From an uncultured Actinomyces sp. (GTDB taxonomy: Bacteria > Actinomycetota > Actinomycetes > Actinomycetales > Actinomycetaceae): a stretch of 64,000 nucleotides of DNA. How positions within the stretch are numbered: position 1 is the first letter of the stretch; the number at the start of each line of letters is the position of its first letter. The stretch is from contig URAS01000011.1 in NCBI GenBank assembly GCA_900545825.1, positions 1 to 64,000 on the forward strand, read 5' to 3'. Of this stretch, positions 7,820 through 16,381 are shown one piece after another. Made by a program: the position numbers and the translations under genes. The notes beneath the pieces were generated by a model. That model was not told the DNA's origin and searched no databases. It saw nothing but the letters and a program-made list of their open reading frames with translations.

Positions 7820-9304
7820 ATGGAGCTCCACATTTATGATTCCGCCGCCCGCAAGGTTGTTCCTTTCCAGCCCATCCACGACGGCGAGGCGCGGATCTAC
7901 CTGTGTGGCGCCACGGTGCAGGGCTCGCCGCACATCGGCCACATCCGCTCGGCGATCGCGTTCGACGTCCTCGTGCGGTGGCTGCGCCGCGAGGGCCTCA
8001 CAGTCACCTACGTCCGCAACGTCACCGATATTGACGACAAGATCCTCAACAAGTCAGCCGAGGCCGGCTGGAACTGGTGGGCGTGGGCGCAGCGCTTCGA
8101 GCGCGAGTTCGCCGACGCCTACCGCGCCCTCGGGGTCCTCCCGCCGACGTACGAACCGCGCGCGACCGGGCATATCCCCGACCAGATCGACCTCACGCAG
8201 CGGCTGATCGACGCCGGCCACGCCTACGCCGACGGCAACGGGAACGTCTATTTCGACGTGCGCTCGCTGCCCGACTACGGGTCCCTGACGCATCAAAGCA
8301 TCGACGATATGCGCACCACGGAGGACGAGGCCCAGATCGACCAGGCCACCGAGGCCGGCAAACGCGATCCCCGTGACTTCGCCCTGTGGAAGGCCGCAAA
8401 GCCCACCGAACCCGACACCGCGGCGTGGGATTCGCCGTGGGGCCGAGGGCGCCCGGGCTGGCATCTCGAGTGCTCGGCGATGTCGCGGCGTTACCTCGGC
8501 GACGAATTCGACATCCACGGCGGCGGCATCGACCTGCGCTTCCCCCACCACGAAAACGAGCAGGCGCAGTCGCACGGCGCCGGCTGGGGCTTCGCGAAGT
8601 ACTGGATGCACAACGCGTGGGTGACGATCAAGGGCGAAAAGATGTCGAAGTCGCTCGGCAATTCGCTGGTCGTCAGCGAAATCCTGCGCACGACGCCGGC
8701 GCCCGTCCTGCGGTTCGCCCTCGGGATGGCGCACTACCGCTCGACCGTCGAGTATTCGGCGGAATCGCTGGAGCTCGCCGCGACGATGTGGGAGCGCCTG
8801 TCCGGGTTCCTCACGCGCGCGGCCGACGCGGCGCCGGCCGTTGGGGCCGCGTATTCCGCGATCAGCGGCGACGACCCCCGTGAGGGCGGCGTGGAGCTCG
8901 GCAAGGTCGACCTCCCCGAAGCGTTCGTCCAGGCGATGAACGACGACCTCAACATCGCCGGCGCGATCGCGGCGGTCCACGAGCAGGTCAAGGCCGGCAA
9001 CGCCGCACTCGCCGCGGGTCAGGTCGACGAGGTCTCCGCGTGCGGCCTGCGCGTCCGTGCGATGCTCGACGTCCTCGGGGTCGATCCGCTGAGCGACCAG
9101 TGGCGCGGGTTCGTCGCCGGCGGCGGCGCGGACGAGAAGCTGACCTCAGCCCTGGACGCCCTGGTCACCGCCGAGTTGGAGGCGCGTGCCGAAGCCCGCG
9201 CGGCCAAGGATTGGGCAACCGCCGACGCGATCCGCGACCGGCTGACCGCCGCCGGCATCACCGTCGAGGACGGCAAGGATGGCGCCACCTGGCACCTGGC
9301 CTAA
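7820..9304 (+). CDS. cysS: Cysteinyl-tRNA synthetase
   Basis: Class I synthetase that charges tRNA-Cys. The zinc/active-site start is YLCGATVQGSPHIGHIRSA, which contains the HIGH motif. ECSAMSRRYLG and HGGGIDLRFPHHENEQAQ follow, then KMSKSLGN (KMSKS). At 494 residues it has the length of a true CysS rather than MshC, and it has the full anticodon-binding C-terminal region. The start was chosen by the leaderless -10 spacing; an alternative ATG 9 nt upstream adds three residues. A composite repeat lies directly after the stop. Confidence 0.93.
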   Translation: MELHIYDSAARKVVPFQPIHDGEARIYLCGATVQGSPHIGHIRSAIAFDVLVRWLRREGLTVTYVRNVTDIDDKILNKSAEAGWNWWAWAQRFEREFADAYRALGVLPPTYEPRATGHIPDQIDLTQRLIDAGHAYADGNGNVYFDVRSLPDYGSLTHQSIDDMRTTEDEAQIDQATEAGKRDPRDFALWKAAKPTEPDTAAWDSPWGRGRPGWHLECSAMSRRYLGDEFDIHGGGIDLRFPHHENEQAQSHGAGWGFAKYWMHNAWVTIKGEKMSKSLGNSLVVSEILRTTPAPVLRFALGMAHYRSTVEYSAESLELAATMWERLSGFLTRAADAAPAVGAAYSAISGDDPREGGVELGKVDLPEAFVQAMNDDLNIAGAIAAVHEQVKAGNAALAAGQVDEVSACGLRVRAMLDVLGVDPLSDQWRGFVAGGGADEKLTSALDALVTAELEARAEARAAKDWATADAIRDRLTAAGITVEDGKDGATWHLA

Positions 9305-9315
9305 CGCCCTCCGCC

Positions 9316-9394
9316 GTGAACGTGATCCTTTCGGACAGAAAGGTCACGCTCACGGGCCTAAACCCGTGAACGTGACCTTTTTGATCACGTTCAC
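9316..9394. repeat. Composite hairpin repeat B+A
   Basis: B hairpin 9316-9353 (arms close to GTGAACGTGAYCCTTTC) and A hairpin 9366-9394 (arms GTGAACGTGA and TCACGTTCAC around a T-rich loop) are separated by a 12-nt GC-rich spacer. It lies between the convergent ends of cysS and purM. Confidence 0.9.
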
Positions 9395-9414
9395 GCGGGG
9401 TGCCGCCCGAGACC

Positions 9415-11283
9415 CTACAGCCGATAGTCGGCGTGCAACAGGGCACGCCCGCCGTCGGCGCCCTTGGCCCCGGCGACGATGCGGGCACCGGCCAGGCCAA
9501 TCGGCTCGGAATCGCTGGCGACGACCTGGCCGAGGACCCACGCGGGAATCCCCGCGTCCTCGCTGATCTGACGAACGCGATCGGCAGCGTCGGGCGCGAC
9601 GAGGGCGACCATGCCGACGCCCATGTTGAGGGTCTGCTCGAGGTCGTCGAACGGCACCTTGCCCAGCCGCTGCATGACACCGAAAACGGCCGGGACCTGC
9701 CACGACGCGCGGTCGATCGTGGCCGTCAGGCCCTTGGGCAGTACACGCGAAACGTTGGCGCCCAGGCCACCGCCGGTAATGTGCGACAGCGCGTGCAGCC
9801 CCTCGGGGCCGACGGCGCCCAGCTGCTCGAGGCAGACCTTCGTGTACAGCCTGGTCGGCTCGAGCAGCTCCTCACCGAGCGTGCGGCCGAACTCGTCGAC
9901 GCGCCGCTCGAGCGCCCAGCCGGCCTCGTCGATAATGGCCCTGACCAGCGAATATCCGTTGGAGTGCAGGCCGGACGACGCCATGGCGAGGACGACGTCG
10001 CCCTCGCGCACCCGCTCTGCGCCGATTGCCTGGTCGGCGTCGACGACGCCGGTGGCCGCGCCGGCCACGTCGTACTCGTCGGGCCCCATGAGGCCCGGGT
10101 GCTCGGCGGTCTCGCCGCCCAGCAGCGGCGTGTCAATCGACGCGCACGCCGTCGCGACGCCGCGGACGATGTCGGCGATCCGCTGGGGCTCGACGTGCCC
10201 GCAAGCGATGTAATCGGTCATGAGCAGGGGTCTCGCGCCGGTGACGACGATGTCGTCGACGACCATACCGACGAGGTCCTGCCCGATCGTGTCGTGAATG
10301 TCCAGCGCCTGCGCGATCGCGACCTTCGTGCCGACGCCGTCGGTCGAGGTCGCGAGCAGCGGCCGCTTCATGCCGGCGAGGGCGCTGGCGTCGACCATGC
10401 CGGCGAACGACCCGGAATCGGTGATGACGGCGTCGGTGTACGTCCGCGCGACCGCGGCTTTCATCAGTTCGACGGCGCGGTCGCCGGCCTCGATGTCGAC
10501 GCCGGCCGCGGCGTAGGTGACGCCGCTTTCGCCGCCGACGTGCGGGCTCGCCTGGGCAAACAGGGCGTCGCGCTCGGCCTCACTGAGCCACGCCGGCTCG
10601 TCGACGCGCGCGTTGTACCAGTCGCGGACCGCACCCGCGGGAATCAGCTGGCCCTCGCCGGCGGCAACCAGCGAGGTCAGCGGGCTAAACAGCGCGAGCT
10701 GCGCCACGGTGACGTCCTCGTCGATCCACTCGGCGGCCCACGCGAGCCCCTGGGCGAGGGCGTCCTTGGCGGCGGCGACGTCCTCATCGTGGAGGATCGC
10801 GCCGACGGGCCGGGCGACCTCCTCGACGACGCGCCCCAGCCGCGCGACCAGTTCCGTGCGCCGCTCGGTCGGCAGCAGGTCGGGGGCGCCTGCGGCGTGG
10901 AGGTCGCGCCAGTGTTCGGCCAGGTCAAGCAGCATGTCTTCGGACTCGGTGCAGACGATCGTGCCGGGCTTGCCGTCGGCCTCGTCGAGCAGCGCGGGCA
11001 CGGTCGTCGGCTCGCCGGGGTTCCACCGCGGGTCGCGGCGGTAGAGTTCGCGCGCCGACGCCGCCATGATGTCGGCGTCGTAGCTGGTGTCGGGCCCGCT
11101 GAACGTGAACCCGTCGTCGCCGCGGCCCGTCGCCTGGGTGAGGGCGATGGCGTCCTCGAGGCCCAGCAGCCGCCTGGCGATGACGACCCGGCGGCACCAC
11201 GGGCACAGCGGCGAGACCACCAGCCGGTAGCGGCCGACCTCGACCGGCAGGTCACCGTCCGTAAAACGCCGGGTGGGAATCAT
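9415..11283 (-). CDS. purM: GST-like (Xi-class) domain fused to AIR synthetase PurM
   Basis: A 622-residue protein. Residues about 255-622 are a full PurM, which converts FGAM to AIR with ATP. Visible motifs are YAAAGVDIEAGDRAVELMK, STDGVGTKVAIA, GGETAEHPG, SSGLHSNGYSLVR and ITGGGLGANVSRVLP. Residues 1 to about 250 resemble the glutathionyl-hydroquinone reductase (ECM4/YqjG) family: RYRLVVSPLCPWCRRVVIAR with a CPWC motif at residues 27-30, LGLEDAI, TVPALLD and a helical C-terminal half. There is no ATG or GTG near the domain junction, so the reading frame predicts one fused polypeptide. The ATG overlaps the purF stop (ATGA) and has a GGAGGA site. A thiol-dependent role for the N-domain is inference. 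Confidence 0.88.
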   Translation of the reverse strand: MIPTRRFTDGDLPVEVGRYRLVVSPLCPWCRRVVIARRLLGLEDAIALTQATGRGDDGFTFSGPDTSYDADIMAASARELYRRDPRWNPGEPTTVPALLDEADGKPGTIVCTESEDMLLDLAEHWRDLHAAGAPDLLPTERRTELVARLGRVVEEVARPVGAILHDEDVAAAKDALAQGLAWAAEWIDEDVTVAQLALFSPLTSLVAAGEGQLIPAGAVRDWYNARVDEPAWLSEAERDALFAQASPHVGGESGVTYAAAGVDIEAGDRAVELMKAAVARTYTDAVITDSGSFAGMVDASALAGMKRPLLATSTDGVGTKVAIAQALDIHDTIGQDLVGMVVDDIVVTGARPLLMTDYIACGHVEPQRIADIVRGVATACASIDTPLLGGETAEHPGLMGPDEYDVAGAATGVVDADQAIGAERVREGDVVLAMASSGLHSNGYSLVRAIIDEAGWALERRVDEFGRTLGEELLEPTRLYTKVCLEQLGAVGPEGLHALSHITGGGLGANVSRVLPKGLTATIDRASWQVPAVFGVMQRLGKVPFDDLEQTLNMGVGMVALVAPDAADRVRQISEDAGIPAWVLGQVVASDSEPIGLAGARIVAGAKGADGGRALLHADYRL

Positions 11284-12872
11284 GCGTCCTCCTTCGAGGG
11301 GTTGTGGGCGTCGCGCGCGCTGGGCATGACGACGCCGGGGGCGCCGGGAATCGGCGTGCCCGCGGGGATATCGACGGGGTAGTTGCCGGTGAAGCAGGCG
11401 ATGCACAGGTCGTGTTCGGCCTGGCCGGTGGCGTCGACGAGGTCGTCGACGTCGAGGAACGCCAGCGAGTCGGCGCCGATCTGGACGCGCAGCTCCTCGA
11501 CCGTGAGGGCGGCCGACGCCAACTCGGCGCGCGTCGCAAAGTCGATGCCGAAGAAACACGGCCACGTGACCTCGGGCGCGGAAATGCGAACGTGCACTTC
11601 TTTCGCGCCGGCCTCGCGCAGCATTTTGACGACGGCCTGCTGGGTATTCCCGCGGACAATCGAGTCGTCGACGACGACCAAACGCTTCCCCTCGATGACC
11701 TCTTTAATGGGGTTAAGCTTGAGCTTAATGCCGCGCTTACGCAACGACTGCGACGGCTGGATAAACGTGCGACCGACGTAGGCATTTTTCATGATGCCCT
11801 GGCCGAACGGGATTCCCGACTCCTGCGCGTACCCGATCGCCGCTGGCGTCCCCGAGTCCGGCGTCGCGATGACGAGGTCGGCCTCGACGGGGTTTCGCCT
11901 GGCCAGCGCGGCTCCCATCTCGGTGCGCGACACGAGGATCGACTTGCCGGCGATCCGCGTGTCGGGCCGGGCCAGGTAGACGTATTCGAACGCACACAAA
12001 TGCGGCGTGGGCTGCGCGAAATGGTACGACTCGACACCGTTGGCGGAAATCACGAGGATTTCGCCGGGCTCGATCTCGCGAACAAACGACGCGCCAACAA
12101 TATCGAGGGCGGCCGTCTCGGACGTCACGCACCAACCGTTTTCCAAACGCCCCAAAACCAGCGGGCGAATACCGTGCGGATCGCGCGCGGCATACAGTGT
12201 CGTCTCGGATTCGTACACCAAAGAAAATGCGCCGATGACGTGCGGGAAAATCTGCAGCGACCGCGCGAGCAGCGGGTCGGCGATCTCGCCATACTGCTGC
12301 GGCGGCGTGGGAATCTCTCGCCCGTGCGCCGCGGCCGACTCCGTCAGCGCCTGTTCAATCGTCTCGTCGCACCCCAAAAGCGCGGTGATGATCGACGTGT
12401 CGGTCGTCGCGCCGAACGTCGGGTCGTTCGATTCGACGGCTGTCCTTAGGACGTCCGCCAGCTCGGCGTGGTTCGTGATGTTGCCGTTGTGCGCGAGGGC
12501 GACGACGCCGCCGTCGGCCGTGGTCCCCAGCGTGGGCTGGGCGTTCTCCCACACGTCGGCGCCCGTCGTCGCATAGCGGACGTGGCCGATCGCCAGGTTG
12601 CCGATCAGCGACGACAAGTTTTTGTCCGAAAACACCTGCGAAACCAGGCCCATGTCCTTGTAGACGAGGATCTTCGACCCGTCGGACGCGGCGATGCCGG
12701 CCGACTGGGTGCCGCGGTGTTGCAGCGCATAGAGCGCAAAGTTCGTCATCCTCGCGACGTCCTCGCCGGGGGCCCACACCCCAAAAACGCCGCACTCGTC
12801 GGCGATCTGGCGGCCGGTCGGCGCGGGTTGGGAGGGAATCGGGTTAACGGTGGTCAGCTCGGGCGAATCCAC
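11280..12872 (-). CDS. purF: Amidophosphoribosyltransferase (glutamine PRPP amidotransferase)
   Basis: First committed step of purine synthesis: PRPP plus glutamine gives phosphoribosylamine. The N-terminal nucleophile is Cys27 (ECGVFGVW), preceded by a 26-residue segment that is probably cleaved off. ALQHRGTQSAGIA marks the glutaminase domain. The PRPP loop is VVVDDSIVRGNT. I chose a GTG start (VDSPELT) because CACAAT ends 6 nt before it, giving a leaderless transcript; six further in-frame residues upstream lack support. It is coupled by ATGA to the GST-PurM gene. Confidence 0.93.
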   Translation of the reverse strand: MDSPELTTVNPIPSQPAPTGRQIADECGVFGVWAPGEDVARMTNFALYALQHRGTQSAGIAASDGSKILVYKDMGLVSQVFSDKNLSSLIGNLAIGHVRYATTGADVWENAQPTLGTTADGGVVALAHNGNITNHAELADVLRTAVESNDPTFGATTDTSIITALLGCDETIEQALTESAAAHGREIPTPPQQYGEIADPLLARSLQIFPHVIGAFSLVYESETTLYAARDPHGIRPLVLGRLENGWCVTSETAALDIVGASFVREIEPGEILVISANGVESYHFAQPTPHLCAFEYVYLARPDTRIAGKSILVSRTEMGAALARRNPVEADLVIATPDSGTPAAIGYAQESGIPFGQGIMKNAYVGRTFIQPSQSLRKRGIKLKLNPIKEVIEGKRLVVVDDSIVRGNTQQAVVKMLREAGAKEVHVRISAPEVTWPCFFGIDFATRAELASAALTVEELRVQIGADSLAFLDVDDLVDATGQAEHDLCIACFTGNYPVDIPAGTPIPGAPGVVMPSARDAHNPSKEDA

Positions 12873-12878
12873 ACCCCC

Positions 12879-12884
12879 ATTGTG
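12879..12884 (-). promoter_or_regulatory. -10 hexamer of a leaderless promoter (purF)
   Basis: CACAAT on the minus strand ends 6 nt before the GTG start of purF. Confidence 0.45.
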
Positions 12885-12968
12885 ACACACTGACCGGAAC
12901 CGCTTCGACCACGCTTAGCACCAAGAGGCCGACGTCACGCCCTCCGCACCCACCCCGGCCCCACCGCC

Positions 12969-12998
12969 GTGAACGTGACCCTTTTTGGTCACGTTCAC
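12969..12998. repeat. Solitary A hairpin repeat
   Basis: Perfect 10-bp arms GTGAACGTGA/TCACGTTCAC lie 15 nt beyond the stop of the LacI gene. No B partner is visible. Confidence 0.85.
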
Positions 12999-13012
12999 TA
13001 TGCGGGCGGCCG

Positions 13013-14035
13013 TTACCGCGCCGCCATCCCCTCCCGCGCCGCCGTCGATTCGCGGGGGATCAGTTGGGTGGGGACGACGACCGTGGACGCGCCGAATCCC
13101 TTCATCCGGCCGATGAGAGTCTCGACGACCATCGAGCCGACCTGGACAAACGGCTGCTGCTCAGTGGTCAGCGCCGGGCACAGGAACGCCGACACGGCGA
13201 CATCGTCGGTCCCCGCGACCGCCACCTGGTCGGGCACGGCGATACCGCGTTCCCACAGCCCGCGGAGGATTCCCGCGGCCATCGCGTCGTTGCCGGCGTA
13301 GATGGCGTCGGGCAGGTCATCCGCGTATCGCTGAACATAGTCGTAGCCCGACTGCGCGTCCCAGTCGCCCTCGACCAGGCGCCCTGTGACATCCGGATGC
13401 TGGGCGAGGAACTGCCGCCACCCAATGATCCGCTCGCGCCCGTCGAGCCACGCCGGCGGCCCCGACAGGTGGTCGATCCGGCGATACCCCTGGTCATACA
13501 GGTGTTTCATCATCTCGAGGGCGCCGCCCACCTGGTCAACCGCGACCACCGAAATGTTGCCGCTGCCGCGGCTGCCGGCCTCGACGGCGACGATCGGGAC
13601 GGTGACCTCGACGCGGCGGACGACCTCGACCATCCATTCGAACGTCGACACGGCGACGAGCCCGTCGATTCCGTAGTCGAGCAGGTGGTCGATCGCGTCG
13701 CGGGCTTCGCGCGCGGAGCCGCCGGCGACGGCGACCTGGGTGCCCAGGCTTTCGCGGCGCGCGGCCTGTTCGATGGCGTCGAGCATCGACTGGGGGCCGT
13801 ACGCCGAGCTGCCCGTGTGGATGACGCCGATCGTCTCGGACCGCGAGCGCTTGAGCGCCCTCGCCGACGAGTTTCGGCGGTATCCCAACATTTTGATGGC
13901 CGAGAGGACGCGTTCGCGCGTCGGCGCCGCCACGCGTTCGGGGTTGTTGAGGACCCGCGACACCGTCTGCGCCGACACGCCCGCGGTGCGCGCGACGTCG
14001 GTCATCGAAGGGCGGCGTTCGGGAGTCTGACTCAT
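13013..14035 (-). CDS. LacI-family transcriptional regulator
   Basis: A 340-residue repressor or activator. The N-terminal helix-turn-helix is MTDVARTAGVSAQTVSRVLN, with hinge helix SARALKRSR, followed by a periplasmic-binding-protein-like effector domain (IGVIHTGS, GIDGLVAVS, DAIYAGNDAMAAGILRGLW, AGTDDVAVSAFL). The start is supported by TAGACT 6 nt upstream of the ATG. No sugar genes are adjacent, so the regulon is unknown. It lies upstream of purF on the same strand but is separated by a hairpin repeat and purF's own promoter. Confidence 0.9.
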   Translation of the reverse strand: MSQTPERRPSMTDVARTAGVSAQTVSRVLNNPERVAAPTRERVLSAIKMLGYRRNSSARALKRSRSETIGVIHTGSSAYGPQSMLDAIEQAARRESLGTQVAVAGGSAREARDAIDHLLDYGIDGLVAVSTFEWMVEVVRRVEVTVPIVAVEAGSRGSGNISVVAVDQVGGALEMMKHLYDQGYRRIDHLSGPPAWLDGRERIIGWRQFLAQHPDVTGRLVEGDWDAQSGYDYVQRYADDLPDAIYAGNDAMAAGILRGLWERGIAVPDQVAVAGTDDVAVSAFLCPALTTEQQPFVQVGSMVVETLIGRMKGFGASTVVVPTQLIPRESTAAREGMAAR

Positions 14036-14041
14036 GGGTCC

Positions 14042-14047
14042 AGTCTA
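14042..14047 (-). promoter_or_regulatory. -10 hexamer of a leaderless promoter (LacI gene)
   Basis: TAGACT on the minus strand ends 6 nt before the ATG at 14035. Confidence 0.5.
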
Positions 14048-14078
14048 GTGATCGCGGTACGGCGACCGCCCCGCCCCC

Positions 14079-14157
14079 GTGAACGTGACCTTTCTGTCCG
14101 CTTTGATCACGCTCACGGCCCCAGCCCCGTGAACGTGACCTTTTTGATCACGTTCAC
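14079..14157. repeat. Composite hairpin repeat B+A
   Basis: B hairpin 14079-14116, a 12-nt spacer GGCCCCAGCCCC, and A hairpin 14129-14157 with perfect 10-bp arms. It is upstream of the LacI gene in a non-coding stretch. Confidence 0.9.
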
Positions 14158-14260
14158 GAGGGCGCCCTCTGCGGCCATGGTGCGGCCATGGCGTCAGAAC
14201 CGCCGACGGCAGACGGGAGGGCCAGCTCCCATCCCGGATAACGGATCGTCGCTTATTCTG

Positions 14261-14293
14261 TGCGTCCCGAGTGCGTCCCGAGCGGGTCCCGAG
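14261..14293. repeat. Three tandem 11-bp repeats
   Basis: TGCGTCCCGAG occurs twice, followed by CGGGTCCCGAG. It lies in the 520-nt non-coding gap (14117-14633) between two hairpin repeats, where I see no gene. Nearby ACGGTGATC is also duplicated. Confidence 0.6.
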
Positions 14294-14461
14294 CGCGTTG
14301 ATGCCGGTCGCGGCCCCTCGCGCCGGGCGGAACCGAAAAAATGAATCTCGACGGTGATCAGACGGTGATCGCGGGCAGATAAGCAACGCTCCAGCGACGG
14401 GGTTTACGGCAGCGCCTCGGCCACGCCCGGCACGGCGGCAGCCCTCCCCTCGCCCACCCCG

Positions 14462-14541
14462 ATGAACGTGATGGTTCTGGCCATTTTCCTCACGTTCACG
14501 GCCCCAACCCCGTGAACGTGACCTTTTTTGATCACGTTCAC
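14462..14541. repeat. Composite hairpin repeat B+A
   Basis: A diverged B hairpin at 14462-14499 (arms ATGAACGTGA and TCACGTTCAC), the 12-nt spacer GGCCCCAACCCC, then A hairpin 14512-14541. Confidence 0.85.
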
Positions 14542-14633
14542 CAGGGCGCCCTCCAGGCGCTCCGACTGGCCGGTAGCGCGTCCTCGATCTGGGACAGACC
14601 TAGGTAGTTTCTAGGTGAAACGGCAAAAGACAA

Positions 14634-14665
14634 AGCCCCCGGCCTGTTTTCCCAGGTCAGGGGCT
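14634..14665 (-). terminator. Rho-independent terminator of tRNA-Leu
   Basis: On the minus strand a stem AGCCCCTGACCTG pairs with CAGGCCGGGGGCT across a 6-nt loop and is followed by a T-rich tract (TTGTCTTTTG). Confidence 0.75.
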
Positions 14666-14676
14666 GTTGCTCGCTG

Positions 14677-14762
14677 TGCGCGAGGGGGGACTCGAACCCC
14701 CACGCCCGATAAAAGGCACACGGACCTGAACCGTGCGCGTCTACCAATTCCGCCACTCGCGC
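14677..14762 (-). tRNA. tRNA-Leu (anticodon CAG)
   Basis: The 86-nt gene has acceptor GCGCGAG/CTCGCGC with discriminator A, a D-loop with GGTAGACGC, an anticodon stem CACGG/CCGTG enclosing CAG, a long variable arm as expected for tRNA-Leu, and the T-arm GGGGGTTCGAGTCCCCC. CCA is not encoded. A GGCGG-TTTTG-CCGCC hairpin lies just upstream. Confidence 0.96.
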
Positions 14763-14858
14763 GAGCTTGGCGGCAAAACCGCCGTGCGAACAGGTTTACG
14801 TTATCCCACGCAAACAACCAGTGGCAAATCCACACAAGGTGGCGCCGCCCACACTTCC

Positions 14859-14938
14859 GTGAACGTGACCTTTCTGTCCGCTTTGATCACGTCGAAGGCC
14901 TCAAACCCGTGAACGTGACCAAAAAAGATCACGTTCAT
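14859..14938. repeat. Composite hairpin repeat B+A (B partly decayed)
   Basis: The B unit begins GTGAACGTGACCTTTC, but its right arm reads TCACGTCGAA and has diverged. After the 12-nt spacer GGCCTCAAACCC, the A unit occupies 14909-14938. It lies between tRNA-Leu and metK. Confidence 0.8.
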
Positions 14939-15030
14939 ACCCCAGGGCACCATGAGGGCGCCTGACCACCCCCAATTCATCACCGCGGCGACCTGGGCAC
15001 CGTCCCCAGGCCGCCGCTCCATTCCGGGAC

Positions 15031-15036
15031 TAGGCT
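15031..15036 (+). promoter_or_regulatory. -10 hexamer of a leaderless promoter (metK)
   Basis: TAGGCT ends 7 nt before the metK ATG. Confidence 0.5.
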
Positions 15037-15043
15037 GGAACCC

Positions 15044-16258
<1,215 letters not shown>

Positions 16259-16270
16259 CACCCCACCGCC

Positions 16271-16299
16271 GTGAACGTGACCTTTTTGATCACGTTCAC
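16271..16299. repeat. Solitary A hairpin repeat
   Basis: Perfect 10-bp arms lie 12 nt after the metK stop. The place of a B unit is taken by an unrelated strong hairpin at 16315. Confidence 0.85.
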
Positions 16300-16314
16300 G
16301 CCAAAGCGCACACG

Positions 16315-16349
16315 CAGGGCGGGCCCAGGCACAATCTGGGCCCGCCCTG
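16315..16349. terminator. 14-bp GC hairpin between metK and mscS
   Basis: CAGGGCGGGCCCAG pairs perfectly with its complement across a 7-nt loop. It probably ends metK transcription, although no U-tract follows. Confidence 0.6.
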
Positions 16350-16369
16350 CTCGTATCCCGCGGGGGTCT

Positions 16370-16375
16370 TAGGCT
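16370..16375 (+). promoter_or_regulatory. -10 hexamer of a leaderless promoter (mscS)
   Basis: TAGGCT ends 6 nt before the ATG at 16382. Confidence 0.45.
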
Positions 16376-16381
16376 GGACGC

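Noticed and set aside
9316..9394. Reading the GTGAACGTGA hairpins as a CRISPR array
   Set aside because: The units are dispersed over 55 kb as single pairs, have fixed 12-nt spacers and no cas genes are present.
9366..9394. Treating A hairpins as ordinary Rho-independent terminators
   Set aside because: The T-run lies in the loop and most copies lack a T-tail; only the copy at 63941 has a flanking T-rich extension. They may still stop transcription, but the family is better described as a repeat.
9400..11382. A 660-residue plus-strand frame opposite purM
   Set aside because: It is the antisense shadow of the GST-PurM gene. High GC keeps the complementary frame open, and its composition (Arg/Gly/Asp-rich) lacks any family motif.
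14940..15043. A SAM riboswitch upstream of metK
   Set aside because: No SAM-I or SAM-II core was recognised, and the leaderless -10 spacing leaves no room for a 5' leader.
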